A stretch of DNA of 64,000 nucleotides, from assembly GCA_031308135.1 (NCBI GenBank), contig JAHLJT010000631.1:191102955-191166954 (forward strand). Reading direction: 5' to 3'. Both the position numbers and the translations under genes were made by a program. This document shows, piece by piece, positions 47,101-60,637 of this stretch (position 1 is the first letter of the stretch; every line of letters starts with the position of its first letter). This DNA is from Acheta domesticus (taxonomy: Eukaryota > Arthropoda > Insecta > Orthoptera > Gryllidae). Below the pieces are notes generated by a model, which was not told the origin of the DNA, made no database searches, and was given only the letters and a program-made list of their open reading frames with translations.

Positions 47101-48630
47101 GAATGTTCTTGAAAGTAACTCCCCAGGTAAGATTTCACTTAGAAATGTCCATAAATACCTTCACAGACTCCCACTTATGTGGAGAGTGTGAAGATAATTT
47201 TACACCTTTGCCCATTGTTCATGGATGTTTACAACCCAACTACTTAAGCAATCGTTCATACAAATTATTTTAATTATGTTTTTTACATTAAGTTATTACC
47301 AATTCAGTTTTGTTTACACATCTTCTCACTATTAAATTATAAACTTTTACAAGTTCTAGTGCTTTTTTCGGTCACAATTTTTCACTAACATTCAGATAAA
47401 TCATTATCTCTCCTGTGATCTTATCTAGGAGTTCTTTTTTAAAGAAGTTCAAAATGATACTATTAATGTTTAAATGCTTTCCCCGCCAGAAAATACCAGA
47501 GATCTCGGTAAGAGCGCAGAATACTTTTCTCCGGCTTTGGCTTTGGCCATCTGCCGAACAAAAGAACCAGTAAGCTCCGGAACCTTCACCACGAATTCTA
47601 GTAACTCACAGAAATCTCTTACTAATTAGTTGAGAAAGAACGGTTATAAACTTCACTGCTTCCCACGTTTGTGGAATACCCAGCGAAATGGATGGGTCTT
47701 ACTTTGAACCACATAATTTAAGAACGGTGACGTAAATGTACTAAATCCTTTCTTGAGAAATGAAGACGTTTCTTTTCTACGTATGTGGCACGCACACTCT
47801 TTTTTATCTTGATCCTCCGTTACAGCCCTTCTCATTGGCAGTCTCTTCAAGCAGAACTATCTAATCCTTCGGTTTATTGAAGCAATTCTCGGATTCTGAA
47901 GTAGAATTTAGATGTATTCTGGTACAACTTTATTAATTTTTTTGGTATTCGGAAACATTATTTCCAAATTCGCAACGAGATGGAAAAAGCTTAATTCAAT
48001 TTCGTTTAAATTAACAGTATTTAAATACAAATACATGAAATAAAACTGTAACGAGATAAAATTAATTTAAAAATTAGTTTTCATCACCACTTGACTCGTG
48101 TCAATCATCTGCATTCGTTCTTCTGTTATCACATATGCTATCACTTTAATGATTTTCGATCGTATATCAATAATTCACTTACAAATATTTTTACTTAATT
48201 ACAAATTTTTAACTTGCGATGTATTTAAATGGCAGGTTCATAGGACTCCCCAGCAAGTACAGTATACTAACATTTTCTTTTATCCCAGGTTTGTCATATC
48301 ATACTTCGTCCGTAGAGTTATCTCTAATCTGATAGTTCGTCTTGACTATAATTTCTTCTGGCTCTTTTTGTCTCTGATGAGACATGCTAGTGTTCATCCT
48401 CCCCCCCCCATTTTTTGGATCCTGAGATTCATTTTATTTCACTGCCATTGACGCAGGCCTTTCCCGAGAAATTTGACGTCGAATTGGAGTTCTCCTGTAT
48501 GAATTCGACACTGATGCGTCGAATCATAGCAATTGAAGGATTATGTTCGGATGATGAAAAAAGCTTCATGGTTACGCGCGACTCACACGTGTCTTGAACC
48601 TGAAGCCTTTGATTCCACACATTTAACTTA
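44159..48630. other. AT-rich DNA of copy B, with empty hAT site
   Basis: Counterpart of 24,298-30,690 minus the hAT insert. The uninterrupted GTGATCAC target is at 46,933-46,940. Segment 46,338-46,387 differs completely from copy A (26,476-26,554) and contains an extra copy of the AAAAATTGAACCTCT phrase that lies just downstream. No gene recognised. Confidence 0.6.
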
Positions 48631-48633
48631 CTA

Positions 48634-49167
48634 AGGTGGCTCAGGGCGTCAACTGATGTCATAGCAGTGGCTCTGACCGAGAGGTCTTAGGATTCTAGTC
48701 ACTATGGATTCGACACTTGCTGTATATCCAGGTCGAATTCAACCTTTGTCTGTAGGAGAATTGTAGTAGCCGGCTGCTCAGATCGGTAGTTTTCCGTGAT
48801 TTTCATTTTTTCCGAACAATATTCAACGATTGCCGTAGCACTTTCCTAAGGGTCACGGACCGCGCGCTATCCTTACTCTTCGCTGTTTATCCTCCTTTCT
48901 TATTTACATACACTCGTGTGCACTAACTCACACGTCAGGAGATCAGTCGGGAGTTTAGAGCTTGTTCCGACTGAGTCAGTGTCCCGCTGGGAGATATACC
49001 TAGATGCTAAAACCTGCAAGCTCACGTGTTCCGTCAGTGCCGGTCATTACCAACCAACACGGGAAGAACGCCGCTACCTTGCAAAACATGCACACAACAA
49101 AACATGCACTACACTGGGAATAATTATCATAAGCGTTCACGCACTCGGTAACACGAAATAAATTATT
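48634..49167 (+). mobile_element. tRNA-derived SINE, copy 6
   Basis: Counterpart of 30,693-31,217. Head AAGGTGGCTCAGGGCGTCAA. It contains a small local duplication of AAAACATGCAC near 49,083-49,107 not present in copy A. Confidence 0.82.
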
Positions 49168-50195
49168 AATTAAACTATTCGCAAGCTTAGACTTTACTGA
49201 AAGACCCATTTTAGCAAGTTATTACGTTTTGAACTTAATGGGAATAGCAGGGTTTTCTGCTACAGTTTGCAACATACGTGTAGGGATGTTGGTAAATGTG
49301 TAATATTTCAATTATATTTTCAAAGACATTAAATCATTGTTGACTGTGAATTTTTACTTTAGTGTTCTAGAATTGGAAAACTTCCCTCGCTTCATTAATG
49401 TTGGGGGAAAAAGTATAGTGAACGGCATGAGACAATATTTTGATATTTGGTTTTTGACTTTCCATGGAGTGCACATAAACAGAACATTTCTGTTGTGACT
49501 TCCGTACATCTTTCTTTTGTACGATGTAATCAAAAGGGTCGAAGTAGAATCGATTTATTACTATTGACATTATATCAAAAGCCCTATTGTTTCTATACTT
49601 CCGAGTGAGAGATGATCCCTCTTTTCACTGTCCACACAATCAATATTTCATGTGAAGAGTTGTTTATAGAAGAAAAATTATTTTGTTTATGTACTAATAA
49701 TTGCGTAGATAGACATTTATAGTAACCTCTGGAAAATGGTTTTACTTCTACATACAAATACCTTTGCTGCTTGTAGAAATAAAGAAACGAAAATCCTCGG
49801 AAGCAATCTCCTTTGATTTACCATTTCAGCGACAGCGTGGGAATAACTCCACCCTCATACATACCTTTCACTTCGCATGCATCCGCTCACTCAATCATCC
49901 TGTCAGTTATGCCGTTAATTAACCCAGTTACCCAGTCTTTCCCTCGCGCTCCCCCAGCCATAAATCCAAACGTATGTATCTTCACAGGCGCACAAACAAA
50001 CATTCATCGATAATACATATCCACTTACATTCTCGCATATGCAACCATTTAATTACTTTTAACCTCTCAAATGGACACATGTTAACACACTCATATCGAC
50101 ACAATCACTCCATTTTCTGCTATCACGTATTTCTCTACGGATCCAATATCAAATAAACTTCACATTCACCCGCTCATTCCATCCGCTACGTTCCT
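49168..50195. other. AT-rich DNA (copy B)
   Basis: Counterpart of 31,218-32,255. No gene. Identical to copy A from 49,767 onward to 50,355. Confidence 0.55.
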
Positions 50196-50459
50196 CTTTT
50201 TTTCATCCATTTTGCGTTTCCCCGTGGGGGTTCGCTGTCCTCCAGCCAATTCCTGCTGCAGAGCGGCGATCGGCTGCGGGGTACGCGGGATAATGCGCGC
50301 GATGCGGAGTTCATGACCCGTGCCCTGCCAGTGCGCATGCGCGAGCACACGCAGCCCCATTCATCATCGAAATGACTCCCTCACGCGCCGCGCGCGGCAG
50401 AAACACAATTCGGAGGATCGGCGCGGCCCTCACGGGTAGGGGCGGCAGATGTTTTTAAA
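50196..50459. promoter_or_regulatory. CpG patch with NRF-1/Ewg-type site (copy B)
   Basis: Counterpart of 32,256-32,520 with TGCGCATGCGCG at 50,332-50,343. It shows one substitution (50,356) and one single-base deletion in a G/C run. Confidence 0.45.
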
Positions 50460-52085
50460 TCGGTCGAATTTTGAAATTTTGAAAAAGCAAATGTAAATGT
50501 CCCAGTAGTGGACATCGTTAAACATTTTCCTAGTTTTCCCTCAAAATCATTGGGCAAAAATATTAAATTCGTTAAGAAAATCTCCAAGATCAATGAGAAT
50601 AACTCATTCTGAATAAATTCTCTGATTAAAATTACCATTTTTATAAAGAAATGTAACTTTTATTAATTTATTTCCAACCCTCGATTTTGATCCAGCAGTA
50701 GCTATTTGAAAACTGTAAAATATTGGTAGTATATAAATACAATATTGACACGTCAATATTAATTAGAGTTTTCAGCCTATTCTTAAAGTATAAAGGAAAA
50801 GAAATAAAATACCTTCGTTTTACTCTTCACCACTAGAAGGTACTTCCGCCACGTTTTGAAGTTTGAAGCAAGTAAACTCTGAAAATGGGAAGCGTCTAAT
50901 ATATATTTTTACAATTTTGTGCAGTGTGACTACTGATGCAGTAGTCATTACTGGTATCGTAACGGAAACTAATTTGATTTGATAATTTAAATTGATCAAA
51001 GCAATAGTCACTCGGACCAGGAACCGAAACTGAATTTTCTGGTTTACGCCCGGTAGCGCTGACCATGGAGCTACCGAGACCGCCAATGTTCTGACCAATG
51101 TCGTATGTGTAATGTAGTGACGAACGAGTAATTAAAAATACGCTATTCTACTGAAAGTGTAGTTCGTTGTAATTTTGACAAAATATCGTTTTGTTTTGTT
51201 ATAAACTTTAATAGAGCGTACAATTAAATTAAAGACATGTGTTTTTATGCATGAAGACACTTTATAGAAATGGAAGTTTTGAAACTATTTAAATTAACTT
51301 GAGATTCTTGTTAATATAGTCATTAAAGAAACTGGATGGCGATTTCATTGAAATTACGGTTCGCTTCTCAACTCAAGTAAGGATTTAACTTCTCAACTCA
51401 AGTAAATAAAGGATTGGAACTTCATTGTAGAATTTATTTAAAAGATCATGTTTCCACAAGTATACGCCTTTGTATATTGGCCCACATCCTCTGCCCAGCG
51501 CTATCAAGAGATAGTATCAAGAGATTAGTACCTGTTACCAGGGTTCCACTCGAAACTTGTGCTACCTTTTAGCTGATCAACTTCTTACGACTCTTGAATG
51601 CTCTCTTTTTAAAGTTATCACGTTAGAAAGTGATAATTTCAGTTCATGTGAAATATTAAACTGGGTATGAAGGAAATACGTAGGTGAATTATTTTTGCGA
51701 CAGGTGGTTAGAGTATAAATTCAAATTAGGAAAATAACAATAGTTTATTATTGTTATCTCCAACGTATCCATTGCATAAAATTGTCAGCAGCTTATAAAT
51801 TCACAGTAAAAGATAGCCTTCACGAGACCATGCAGACATTTATTTTCCTGCCAGTTCCTGCATTATGCATTAGGTGTGAAAGTGCGTACACAGCTCACAA
51901 AGGGACTTAATGTAAACCTTCTCGCAAGCACTAGAGATGTAAAGTATCTCTAATTAAATTTCACTCCGAGAACCAAGAAACCGCGAGCACTAACAGCTAA
52001 CAGCGTTTCCCTCAGTACTTTCGTCGGAAACCGGAGAACACCCTCAATGCAGCCAGGCGGACATTTTAACCTCGGACCTTCAGTG
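50460..52085. other. AT-rich DNA (copy B)
   Basis: Counterpart of 32,521-34,135. It includes the tRNA-like SINE relic at about 50,998-51,096 (minus). No gene recognised. Confidence 0.5.
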
Positions 52086-52500
52086 CGAGAGGCCGGTGCA
52101 GCGGCGGCAGAGGCGCTGGTGAGGACGGTGGCGATGATGCGCCCATAGAGGCAGAGGCGGTGGAAGTGGTGATGCAGGTGGTGGCGGAGGTGTTAGCGAA
52201 GCCGATGTCGGAGGCGATGGCGATGTCGGAGGCGATGGCGGAGGCGATGGCGATGGCGGAGGCGATGGCGGAGGCGATGGCGATGGCGGAGGCGATGGCG
52301 ATGGCGGAGGCGATGGCGATGGCGGAGGCGATGGCGATGGCGGAGGCGATGACGGAGGCGATGACGGAGGCGATGGCGGAGGCGATGGCGGAGGCGATGG
52401 CGGAGGCAAAGCCGATGGCGCAGGTGGCGATGGCGGAGGTGATGGGTGGAGGAGATGGAGGTGGCGGAATTAATGGAGGAATATTGCGGTGGCGGTGGTG
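52086..52500. repeat. GGCGATGGCGGA minisatellite (copy B)
   Basis: More regular and about 120 bp shorter than in copy A. Flanks match copy A. Confidence 0.92.
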
Positions 52501-53105
52501 TCGCCAAAAATGATCGCTGTGAGGCACGGGGGTGAGAACGTAGAAGGCACGGCGGTTGGCGGGACCGCTTCTAAAAGCGTTCGCCCGTAACTCCTGCAGC
52601 TGCGCCCTTCGTTCCTCGCTGACCACCGCCACCCTCGCTCCTTTCTCGCTCTTCGCTCGCAGCGCCCACACGACTCACTCCTCTACTAGTACAAGCGCCT
52701 GAGCTGCCCTACGGCGTAGAGACTTATTTCCCTCGACGTCCACGTCTATCGGGTCTGCTGGCAACCACCTCCACTGCAACGGGGGCAATTATTACACCAC
52801 AAAACACAGTTCAGTTTCCTCAACACACAGCTGCCATTCCTGTCAATTGGCGTGCCTGTCTCAACTGTCGCGCTTGTGTCAGCTGTCATGCTGTCATGCC
52901 TGCGTCAACTGTCATGCCTGCGTCAACTGTCATGCTTTCGTCAACTGCCAAGCCTGTGTCAATTGCCATGCCTGTGTCAACTGTGATGCCTTGTGTCAAC
53001 TGTGATGCCTTGTGTCAACTGTGATGCCTTGTATCAACTGTGATGCCTGTGTCAGCTCTCATCACTGTGTCAGCTTGCATGCCTGTATCAGCTGGCACGC
53101 CCCCT
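52501..53105. repeat. GC-rich spacer and ~19-bp minisatellite (copy B)
   Basis: The spacer to about 52,850 matches 34,690-35,030. Units near GTGTCAACTGTGATGCCTT then fill about 52,858-53,100. Confidence 0.8.
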
Positions 53106-53509
53106 TCCCGAGTAAATGTTACCTCTCAGCAAAACCGCTGTCCGCTTCTCATTCTCTCACAGTCAGTGGCAGCGCATATAAAGTGACTCACGTTTCTTTG
53201 CATTTATCATCAAACTCAAGAGTATTCATCACTCAGCCACTCTTTGCCATTCTCCCACCTATTTCATCACCATCCCATTGTTGCCCCGTCCCCCTAGCGC
53301 AGTGTATATCTCTCACTCCTTCGTCTACTCTCGCAATGCTGAGGGTTGAGTGTCCGCGTCCATATATTATGATGGTTGCAGAAGATTGTCTTTCAATCAT
53401 TTTGTCATCTTATTCTCGAGCTCGACACATTATCATATCGGTTTGGGGTTGCCTCCGTAGGGTATTATCGCCTTTTCATATTCGCGGTCATTTTCCTCTA
53501 GTACTGTCT

Positions 53510-54090
53510 ATCCTCAGCTACCGCCTCCGCCTCCTCTCTTCCTCCTCCTCCACTTCCGCCAACACCTCCGTTTCCTTATCTCCTTTTCCTCCACCATCGC
53601 ATCCACGTCCGCCACAACCACTATCACTGCCACCGCCATCTCTACCATCTCCACCACTGCCCACGCTACCGCCATCGCCTTCGCCACCGTCACCGTCACC
53701 ATCGCCGTCACTATCGCCGTCACCATCGCCGACACCGTCGCCGTCACCGTCGCCGTCGCCGTCAGCGTTGCCGTCACCGTCGCCCTCATCGTCGTCATCG
53801 TCACCGCAATCGCCACCACAAATATCCCCATCGTTTGCCCTTCTCCGTCCCGCATCTCCGCTCCACCCCGTCTTTCTCCACTCCTCCCCGCCCTTCTACT
53901 CTCTGCCCCGCCCCTCCGCTCTACCCCTCTCCGCCTCTCCCCTCTCCGCCTCTCCCCTCTCCGCCTCTCCCCTCTCCGCCTCTCCCCTCTCCGCCTCTCC
54001 CCTCTCCGCCTCTCCCTCTCCGCCTCTCCCCTCTCCCCTCTCCGCCTCTCCCCTCTCCGCCTCTCCCCTCTCCGCCTCACCCCTCTCCGC
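53510..54090. repeat. C-rich minisatellite pair (copy B)
   Basis: 12-bp CCATCGCCGTCA-type array (about 53,680-53,815), then the 15-bp CCGCCTCTCCCCTCT array (about 53,922-54,088). Two unit-length irregularities near 54,015-54,035 are absent from copy A. The 434-codon frame 53,012-54,316 is repeat translation. Confidence 0.93.
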
Positions 54091-54670
54091 CTCGCCCTTT
54101 TCCGCTCCGCGCTTCTCCACCCCGCCCCTCTCCACCCGGCCCATGTCTCCACCCTGCCCTTCTCTCCGCCACGCCCTTTACCGCACCACCCTCCTCCTCC
54201 TCCGCGCCCCATCCCTCTGCACCCCGTTCAGCCCCGGCCCAGCCCCCGCCGAGCCGAGCCGTCGCGGTGGCGAGCCGCCGACGCCAGGCCGTCCGGAAGC
54301 AAAGTGGCCGCCGTGATGGAGAACGGACCGTAAAAACATTTGCACTCGACGCCGTTATTTCACCGCGCGCGACGAGGGCAGGTACTCGCCACGCCGACCG
54401 AGAATTTGTTACGGAGAGGGTCATATATTCGCGCAGGGAATCAGAGTTTTCTGCGAGCGCCGCGAGACCGCGTGAGGGTTTGGAGGCGCGTGAGGTCGCG
54501 GAAAGCGACGACCCCACTGAGAGGGAGAGGGTCGGAGAGAGGGTGGTGAAGAGGTAGGAAGAAAAAGAGAGTGAGCGGAGCAGCGGAAGAGGTGGAGACT
54601 GGTGCGACGGCTGTAGCTGTGGGTGCCCCAGTGCGAATGCGACCGCACCGGAGGCCCTGATGACAAACGG
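54091..54670. promoter_or_regulatory. CpG island (copy B), skew switch C to G
   Basis: Counterpart of 36,251-36,830 with the same ETS-like CCGGAAG and G-rich right flank. Confidence 0.45.
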
Positions 54671-55014
54671 TCGTTGCTGATGGGAACGTGGAAATTTGTG
54701 GGGGAATTGGGAGTGGTTCTTCATTTTTAGGAGTTGTTTAATATTGAATCTTGGAATTACTACATTACGTCGTAATACATGCGTATTATACACAATAAAT
54801 AGTTAAAGGAAAGAAAGAGCGTTTTTTGTCGTAAAATAAACTTAATTTTGGATAAGAAATGTATAAAAATAATAAACAATTGTAATGAAAGATGACAGTA
54901 TGATGCAACACAATATTCGTAGGAATTCTCGGTATGTTTAATGTTGGAGGATTTTTTTTCTTTAAAACTTCTACGTCGGTAATGAAATGAGAGATATTGT
55001 AGCAACGATGTTTA

Positions 55015-55059
<45 letters not shown>

Positions 55060-55350
55060 TGTATTCTCGTTTAATAATAATTGTGTATGGATACTGTAGA
55101 TGTCAAGTGAAATATTATTGCGCGCAATGATATTTTGGAAGTTCATTTTCTGGTAGTTACAGCAGGTAGTAAGATACACACAGGGCAATCGCTTTACAAA
55201 TTAAATATCAGGAGTGAGAATGAGTAAGAGCGCAGGACGAAGAATTAATATTGTGGAATTCGCGAGATTGTAAAAGTATTTTCTCAAGTTGATGGCAATG
55301 ATAGTTTGTGTACAAGTTATTTGTGGAGCCAGTGTTCCAAATAGTTTATA
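54671..55350. other. AT-rich DNA with shorter (AAT)n (copy B)
   Basis: Counterpart of 36,831-37,540. (AAT)n at 55,014-55,060. No gene recognised. Confidence 0.6.
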
Positions 55351-56030
55351 GCACTAAAGGTAATGGTAGTGCTGGTGAGGTTGAAACGGTAATGGTGAAT
55401 GCTAGTGGCAGCAGTGGACAAGATACTAATGGTGGAGGTAGTGGCAGACATCGTTAGTGGCCTATGTGATTAATGTGTTGGGGGTGATTATTGTAATGGT
55501 CGATAGCATTTATAGCTGATGACTAGCCGATGAGTGTTGGTTGGTAGTAGGGATGAGTGTGACGCCAGTGGTGTTTATGCTGATAGTGATGATGGTGATG
55601 GTGTTGGTCGCGATGGTAGGAGTGGTGATGGTCTCGGGGATAGTGGGGATGGCAAGTGTAATAGTGATGGCGGTGGTGACGGAGGTGGTGATGAGCGTAG
55701 TGATCAGGGTAAGGACGATGAAGTTATCGGTGTTAAGTTCTGATATGGAGGTGTAGCTGAGGGTAATTGTGATGAGGATGATGATTGTTCTGGTGTTGAA
55801 ATGATAGTGGCAATGAAAATCATGATGATGATGATGATTAGTATTCGTGATGGCAAGCGGTGGTGGTGTTGTGGTGATGAGGGTGTAATAAAGGTATCGG
55901 TGGTGGTGATTGTAATGGTTGCGAGGGTGATGATGGAGGTGGTGGTGGTGGTGGTAGGGATGGCGAAAGTAAGTGTGACTGTGATGGTAGAGGGGGTGTT
56001 GGTTTGTGGTGGAGTTGGCGGAGGTGACAG
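55351..56030. repeat. GTGATGGTGGT-rich degenerate tract (copy B)
   Basis: Counterpart of 37,541-38,214 with scattered substitutions and unit changes. Confidence 0.8.
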
Positions 56031-56540
56031 CGAAGGTGCGATGTGCGTGGCGCGGCCGGGCGCGTCGCGTGGCGGCGTCGCAGGCGGTGGGTGGGGTGGG
56101 TTGAGGTGGGGGGAGGGCGCCGGCTGCTCGGACGAATGGGGTCGCCCCGGACACGGCGGCCTCGTAAAGCTGCAGCGAGGACGCGCCCGAGAGCGGCGGA
56201 TTTTAAAAGCCTTTGTCTGATGTTGATGGCGCGAATAAATATTTTGCGCGCTCGTATGCGGGGCGTTTTTTCTCTCGACGTAGTGGACGACGAGGCCGCG
56301 CCGCGAAGAGCTCTTTGGCGGAAACGCCACGCCTACCTTCCACCCCCTCTTTCCCCCTACACGGCCCTCTCCTCTCCCGTCCACGCCCCCTCCCCCCACT
56401 CGCGCCGCTTCACTTGCCAGCGCTCTGCCGCGGCTCGTTCTGCCCTGGCTCTCACGCCCACCTGACCCGACGCACCTCGCAGGCGATCTCCCAGCAAGTG
56501 AACCACTTTTACCCTGTCTCTCTATCCACTTTTGGATAAT
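56031..56540. promoter_or_regulatory. CpG island (copy B), skew switch G to C
   Basis: Counterpart of 38,215-38,700. The left half differs noticeably (around 56,040-56,150), the right half hardly at all. Confidence 0.45.
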
Positions 56541-58388
56541 AAAGATGAAACTAAATAAAGACCATCCACGGAACTTTCTTACAAAAGGTATGATAGCTAC
56601 TGACATTTCCAGTGCAATATAATAACTACATTGATATAAACTATTCTGAGGAAAATGTAGTTTTAATATTTTGAAACGAAACTTATTAAATTTATTTATT
56701 TTGCTCCTGAAATAATATCTTCTCTATTTAAAGTATCTCTTAGTTTCGTGTGTAGTAAATTACCTGTTATAATTATTGGTTAGATACACGTTAATACATT
56801 TTGTTTATTCATCTTTACTTGTTTAATGAAATAATCTTCCATAATAGCTTTACTTGCCCATTCCCAGTTTACTTTGGTTTTCTTGAGCGAAGGTATAGTT
56901 TTTCTTATTACTGATATATTGATCTACAGGCATCATTGCTCTATATGGCATTATTTCACTTTAAGACGCAAGATTACGAGTATGTAGATTGTGAATAGAC
57001 ATCAACAAGTGAAAAAATATTGAAAGATGATTATGAGACTAGAAACGTCGTATGTGGAAGTATTTCGTATGGGGCTGCATTTTTCGACGTTCCGTATCTT
57101 TACAGAGTGTGTTGTCATAAACATTTAAAATATTGCTTTCTGTGAAAACAACATAATAGAATAAACGAGTTTAGCCTTAATCAAGTCTCCACACTAAAAA
57201 TTCGGTCAGGGGAGGTAGGCAACCTCTCCGATTTAATACAGGAGTGTTTTGCGGGTTGCATCGTGGTATACGAGCCCAAGACGTGTTGACACCGAGTGCC
57301 ACGGAAACTGCCACGCTATAGCGCGCCGTCCACGTGCTATGGTTAGCGCCGTTTGTGACGAACTCACTGCTCTTGTAACTGTTCTAAAAATAGTACGGGA
57401 ATTTGCACTATTTTTTTGCTCTCAGGGCTACAAATTGTTGGTAGTGTTGCAATCGGCAAAGAATGGTTTTATTAGCATTCTCAGCATCCGGATCAACGTT
57501 GCTTATTAATGTTATTATTCACTAACCCATTTATTAAAATTGCTATACATTTTACATCATAATGACCGGGAGAGGTAACTCAAAGGTATTCAGGCTTCAA
57601 ATGTAGCTTGAAATTTTATGGGAGAGCTTGCTGACGATATTACGCAGAAGAGAACTGCTGCGCGTCTTTCCATTCCTTAACCCCAGGGAAAATTTCTGAA
57701 AACGACAAACAGTCAAGGAAATTAGCACTTCCTCGTAATGATAATGAAGTATGGAATACGTGGTTAGTTTTACCTACGTTTGGGTACAAGAAACGAGATT
57801 TTCCTCACATATTTTGCTCGCGCATCGCGTAGTAGAGCTGTTTTTGGCGCGCTCCAGACTAGTCCACAGAGACCCACTTGGCTTTGAAGTGGTACCAACT
57901 TACGTAATAATACAGCTTTCAATGGAGTCGACCCGCGCGTATTACTTAGCCTCAACGTGGCGAGGCGATCCGTTGTAACACCGCCCAGCTTCCTGATTTT
58001 CAAAAAAGCAATCTGTTCGCGCCTTAAACGGAACCACATTCACTTCTGAGAATTAGCTGTAATTTACTATGCTCTCTGTCCAGCGCCCAGGACGTGCCGC
58101 AATATTTCGGTCACGTTTGTAAGCACTTGACAGTTGAAGCCTCGTTTCAAAGAGCTTATCTTCCAAAGAACGTCATACTAGAAATGACTCTACTCCCTCT
58201 GTTGGAAATTAGCGCATGGATTTTGGGAAAATTTAGACTATCAACAGCGCTTGAAATATATGTGCTGCGCTCTTAATTAGCGCTAAAAATTGTTATAAAT
58301 AATTTAATTCCACGAACGGCGCCAAATATGAATCAATTTTTGCCGCTCATGCCAACACAGGGCATCAACTGTTTGTTTGTTATCCAAC
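56541..58388. other. AT-rich DNA (copy B)
   Basis: Counterpart of 38,701-40,850 with about 4 percent differences by eye and without the ~240-bp segment. No gene recognised. Confidence 0.5.
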
Positions 58389-58389
58389 G

Positions 58390-58910
58390 CCTATCCTTGG
58401 TAACAGGACATCAACTGATATCAATGTAGTGTCTCTGAGCGGGAGGTACTAGGTTCGAGTCCCGACAGTGGCAGGGTTTTCGACGCAAACTAGATAGTTG
58501 GGTCTATTACTGTCGCCGTCTGAAGGAGAATTCTACCGGTTGGCTGCACTGATCGGTAGTTTTTCGTAGTTTCTCCGATCAATACTAGGTGAAAACCGGA
58601 GCAGTACTCTAACAAACGGGCCACGGACCCTCGTGATTTTTTCCTTCCCTCATCCCTTACTTAAACACACATGCGCTATACTACCACATATGCCGGGAGA
58701 CCTGCCGAAAGATTAGAGCTTATCCCGGCCGGGGCAGTACACTCCTGGTGGGACATGCTTAGTTGAGGGGAAACTCTTTTAGCAGGCGGTAGGTCGGTGC
58801 AGGATCTTACCATACAGCGGGGAAAGATCACTGCATCGAGGAAAGCACATTCACTACACTTACAAGACTAATTATCTCAACTCTCGAAATCACCATCAAT
58901 TACTCAAATC
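58390..58910 (+). mobile_element. tRNA-derived SINE, copy 7 (complete)
   Basis: B box GGTTCGAGTCCCGAC at about 58,452. Full family body ending near CATCAATTACTCAAATC. The first ~270 bp matches the SINE half left of the gap. The right edge of the duplication falls within it, and sequence beyond is single-copy in this window. Confidence 0.85.
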
Positions 58911-60637
58911 ATCCTACTGTGTTGCTAGATCGAGAATCCTGAAGCAATTAGTATTTTACATTTCTAAGTTATCGATTCCTACCATTTATCTAGTGCTGTT
59001 CCGTGGCAATTATGATTCGGCGGAAAGAAGAAACCCTAAAGGGAAAACCTGCTTAATACACTAATCCATGAAAGTATTTCTATTCTAATTAAAATATGAA
59101 AATTAATATTATGTGCTCGCAGAATCCATACATCCCTCAACCTCACCCTCAAAATTCGAAATTTCTACACTTCTGGTTCGGTCGATAACATTCATGAAAT
59201 TCTCTCCAAACTAAATTCTTAGTTGTAAAGATACATATCGTGGGAAAATACCCCACTAAAATGGCTCACCGTCGTGTATTTGGTAACTAATTTAAAAATT
59301 ACAATTGTCTCTGAATAGGCTACATCAGAATGTTAATTTCGTAAATATCTGTGTTTTTATTCAACCGTTGGGATACACATGGAAGAGTAGAGGTGATTTT
59401 CAAAATAAGTACTTTCAACAAACAGGCAAAACACTATATAGTCTCCTCTCCGTGCATATGAGTTTTAATACACACTTCTGCATACCTTTGTATACTACAA
59501 TATGATTGTAAAATATTTCATGTTTTTAAAACGTATCTGATTATACTAAATGACGAGTGAAATGCTATTAAAATATTTAATTATTAATTTCCTTTCCTTT
59601 CTGTTAATGAATTTTAATTTTTCGCTGTCAGAAAGCAAAAGGTCTTTTGTATACTTTTCTTACTTCGTCGTATATATTTCTGAATTGTTCGTGTAAAGAT
59701 AAATGTATGTGTGTTGCATTCGTAGGCCCAGAAATACTAAGAGCTTTTTCTTGATTTCAATGCATTCCTTTATGAGTTGAAATTCCCTAAGTCTATAGGC
59801 ACTTATTGATTTACATTTAGAAATGGGGAGTGAAAGCGTTTAAAACGTACTCGTTGGCTACACACGTGGTAGCGTCCGCCCAGATTAGGCTTCAAATACA
59901 CGCGTCGCCTGTGGTCCCTTAGTTAACATATACGGAAGGCTATTGCGAAGTATAGTTGTCAGTGTTCATATAATATGACATAGAAACTATAAAAAATAAA
60001 AATGATTGTTATAAATCGTGTTTGTACGTACGAAATTGGTCTTAGAAGAACAATGGAAGTAAATATCACAGCAAAAGTAACAACAATTACATCGACTACA
60101 ACATATACTTTGGAAGTAACATCAGAAGTCATGAAAACAAAGCAAACAAATGTCACAGAAATTAACAAAACGCAGTGAATATTCCGCAGTAAATACACGT
60201 GGTGACACGCTTCGACAACTTGCGTGAGTCATGAGAAGTGGAGTATTGCAATTGAATCATTGAGCCATTTCTTCTCCTTGGCTCGGTAGCTCTCAACTCC
60301 CTAGGTATTTTAATCAACTGGTGTAGTATTGATGTTTCGTTAAGGGCAAATTGACAGTAAAAAGAACAAACGAAGACGTTAAACACTGCAGATAGTACGC
60401 GGCAATTGAAGTAAACCGAGCATTAGCACCCAGCCACGTGATCAGCGACAATTAGAAGAAACGAAGCTGTAGCTCTACGCACGAGATAAAGAGAGGATAA
60501 AAGTAACTGTTCTGAAAAGAAAGAGTTTTAGGAGCAGAGCAAAACGAAATTTAGGTAAGAGCGACGAAGAAGAGGCAAAGAGGAGAAGAGTAGAATATGG
60601 AGTAATGGGTGTCATTGGATATTGAATAATGGGCGAA
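58911..60637. other. single-copy AT-rich DNA
   Basis: No gene recognised. A minus-strand frame at 59,959-60,198 is rich in Val/Ile/Phe but resembles nothing I know. Confidence 0.5.

Larger units (their letters stand above)
42112..58660 (+). repeat. duplicated block, copy B
   Basis: Partner of copy A. Its first ~1.1 kb differs from copy A by about 16 small indels, nearly all extra bases in copy B within short runs, with no substitutions that I could find. This looks like uncorrected errors at a contig end. It lacks the hAT element. Confidence 0.97.
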
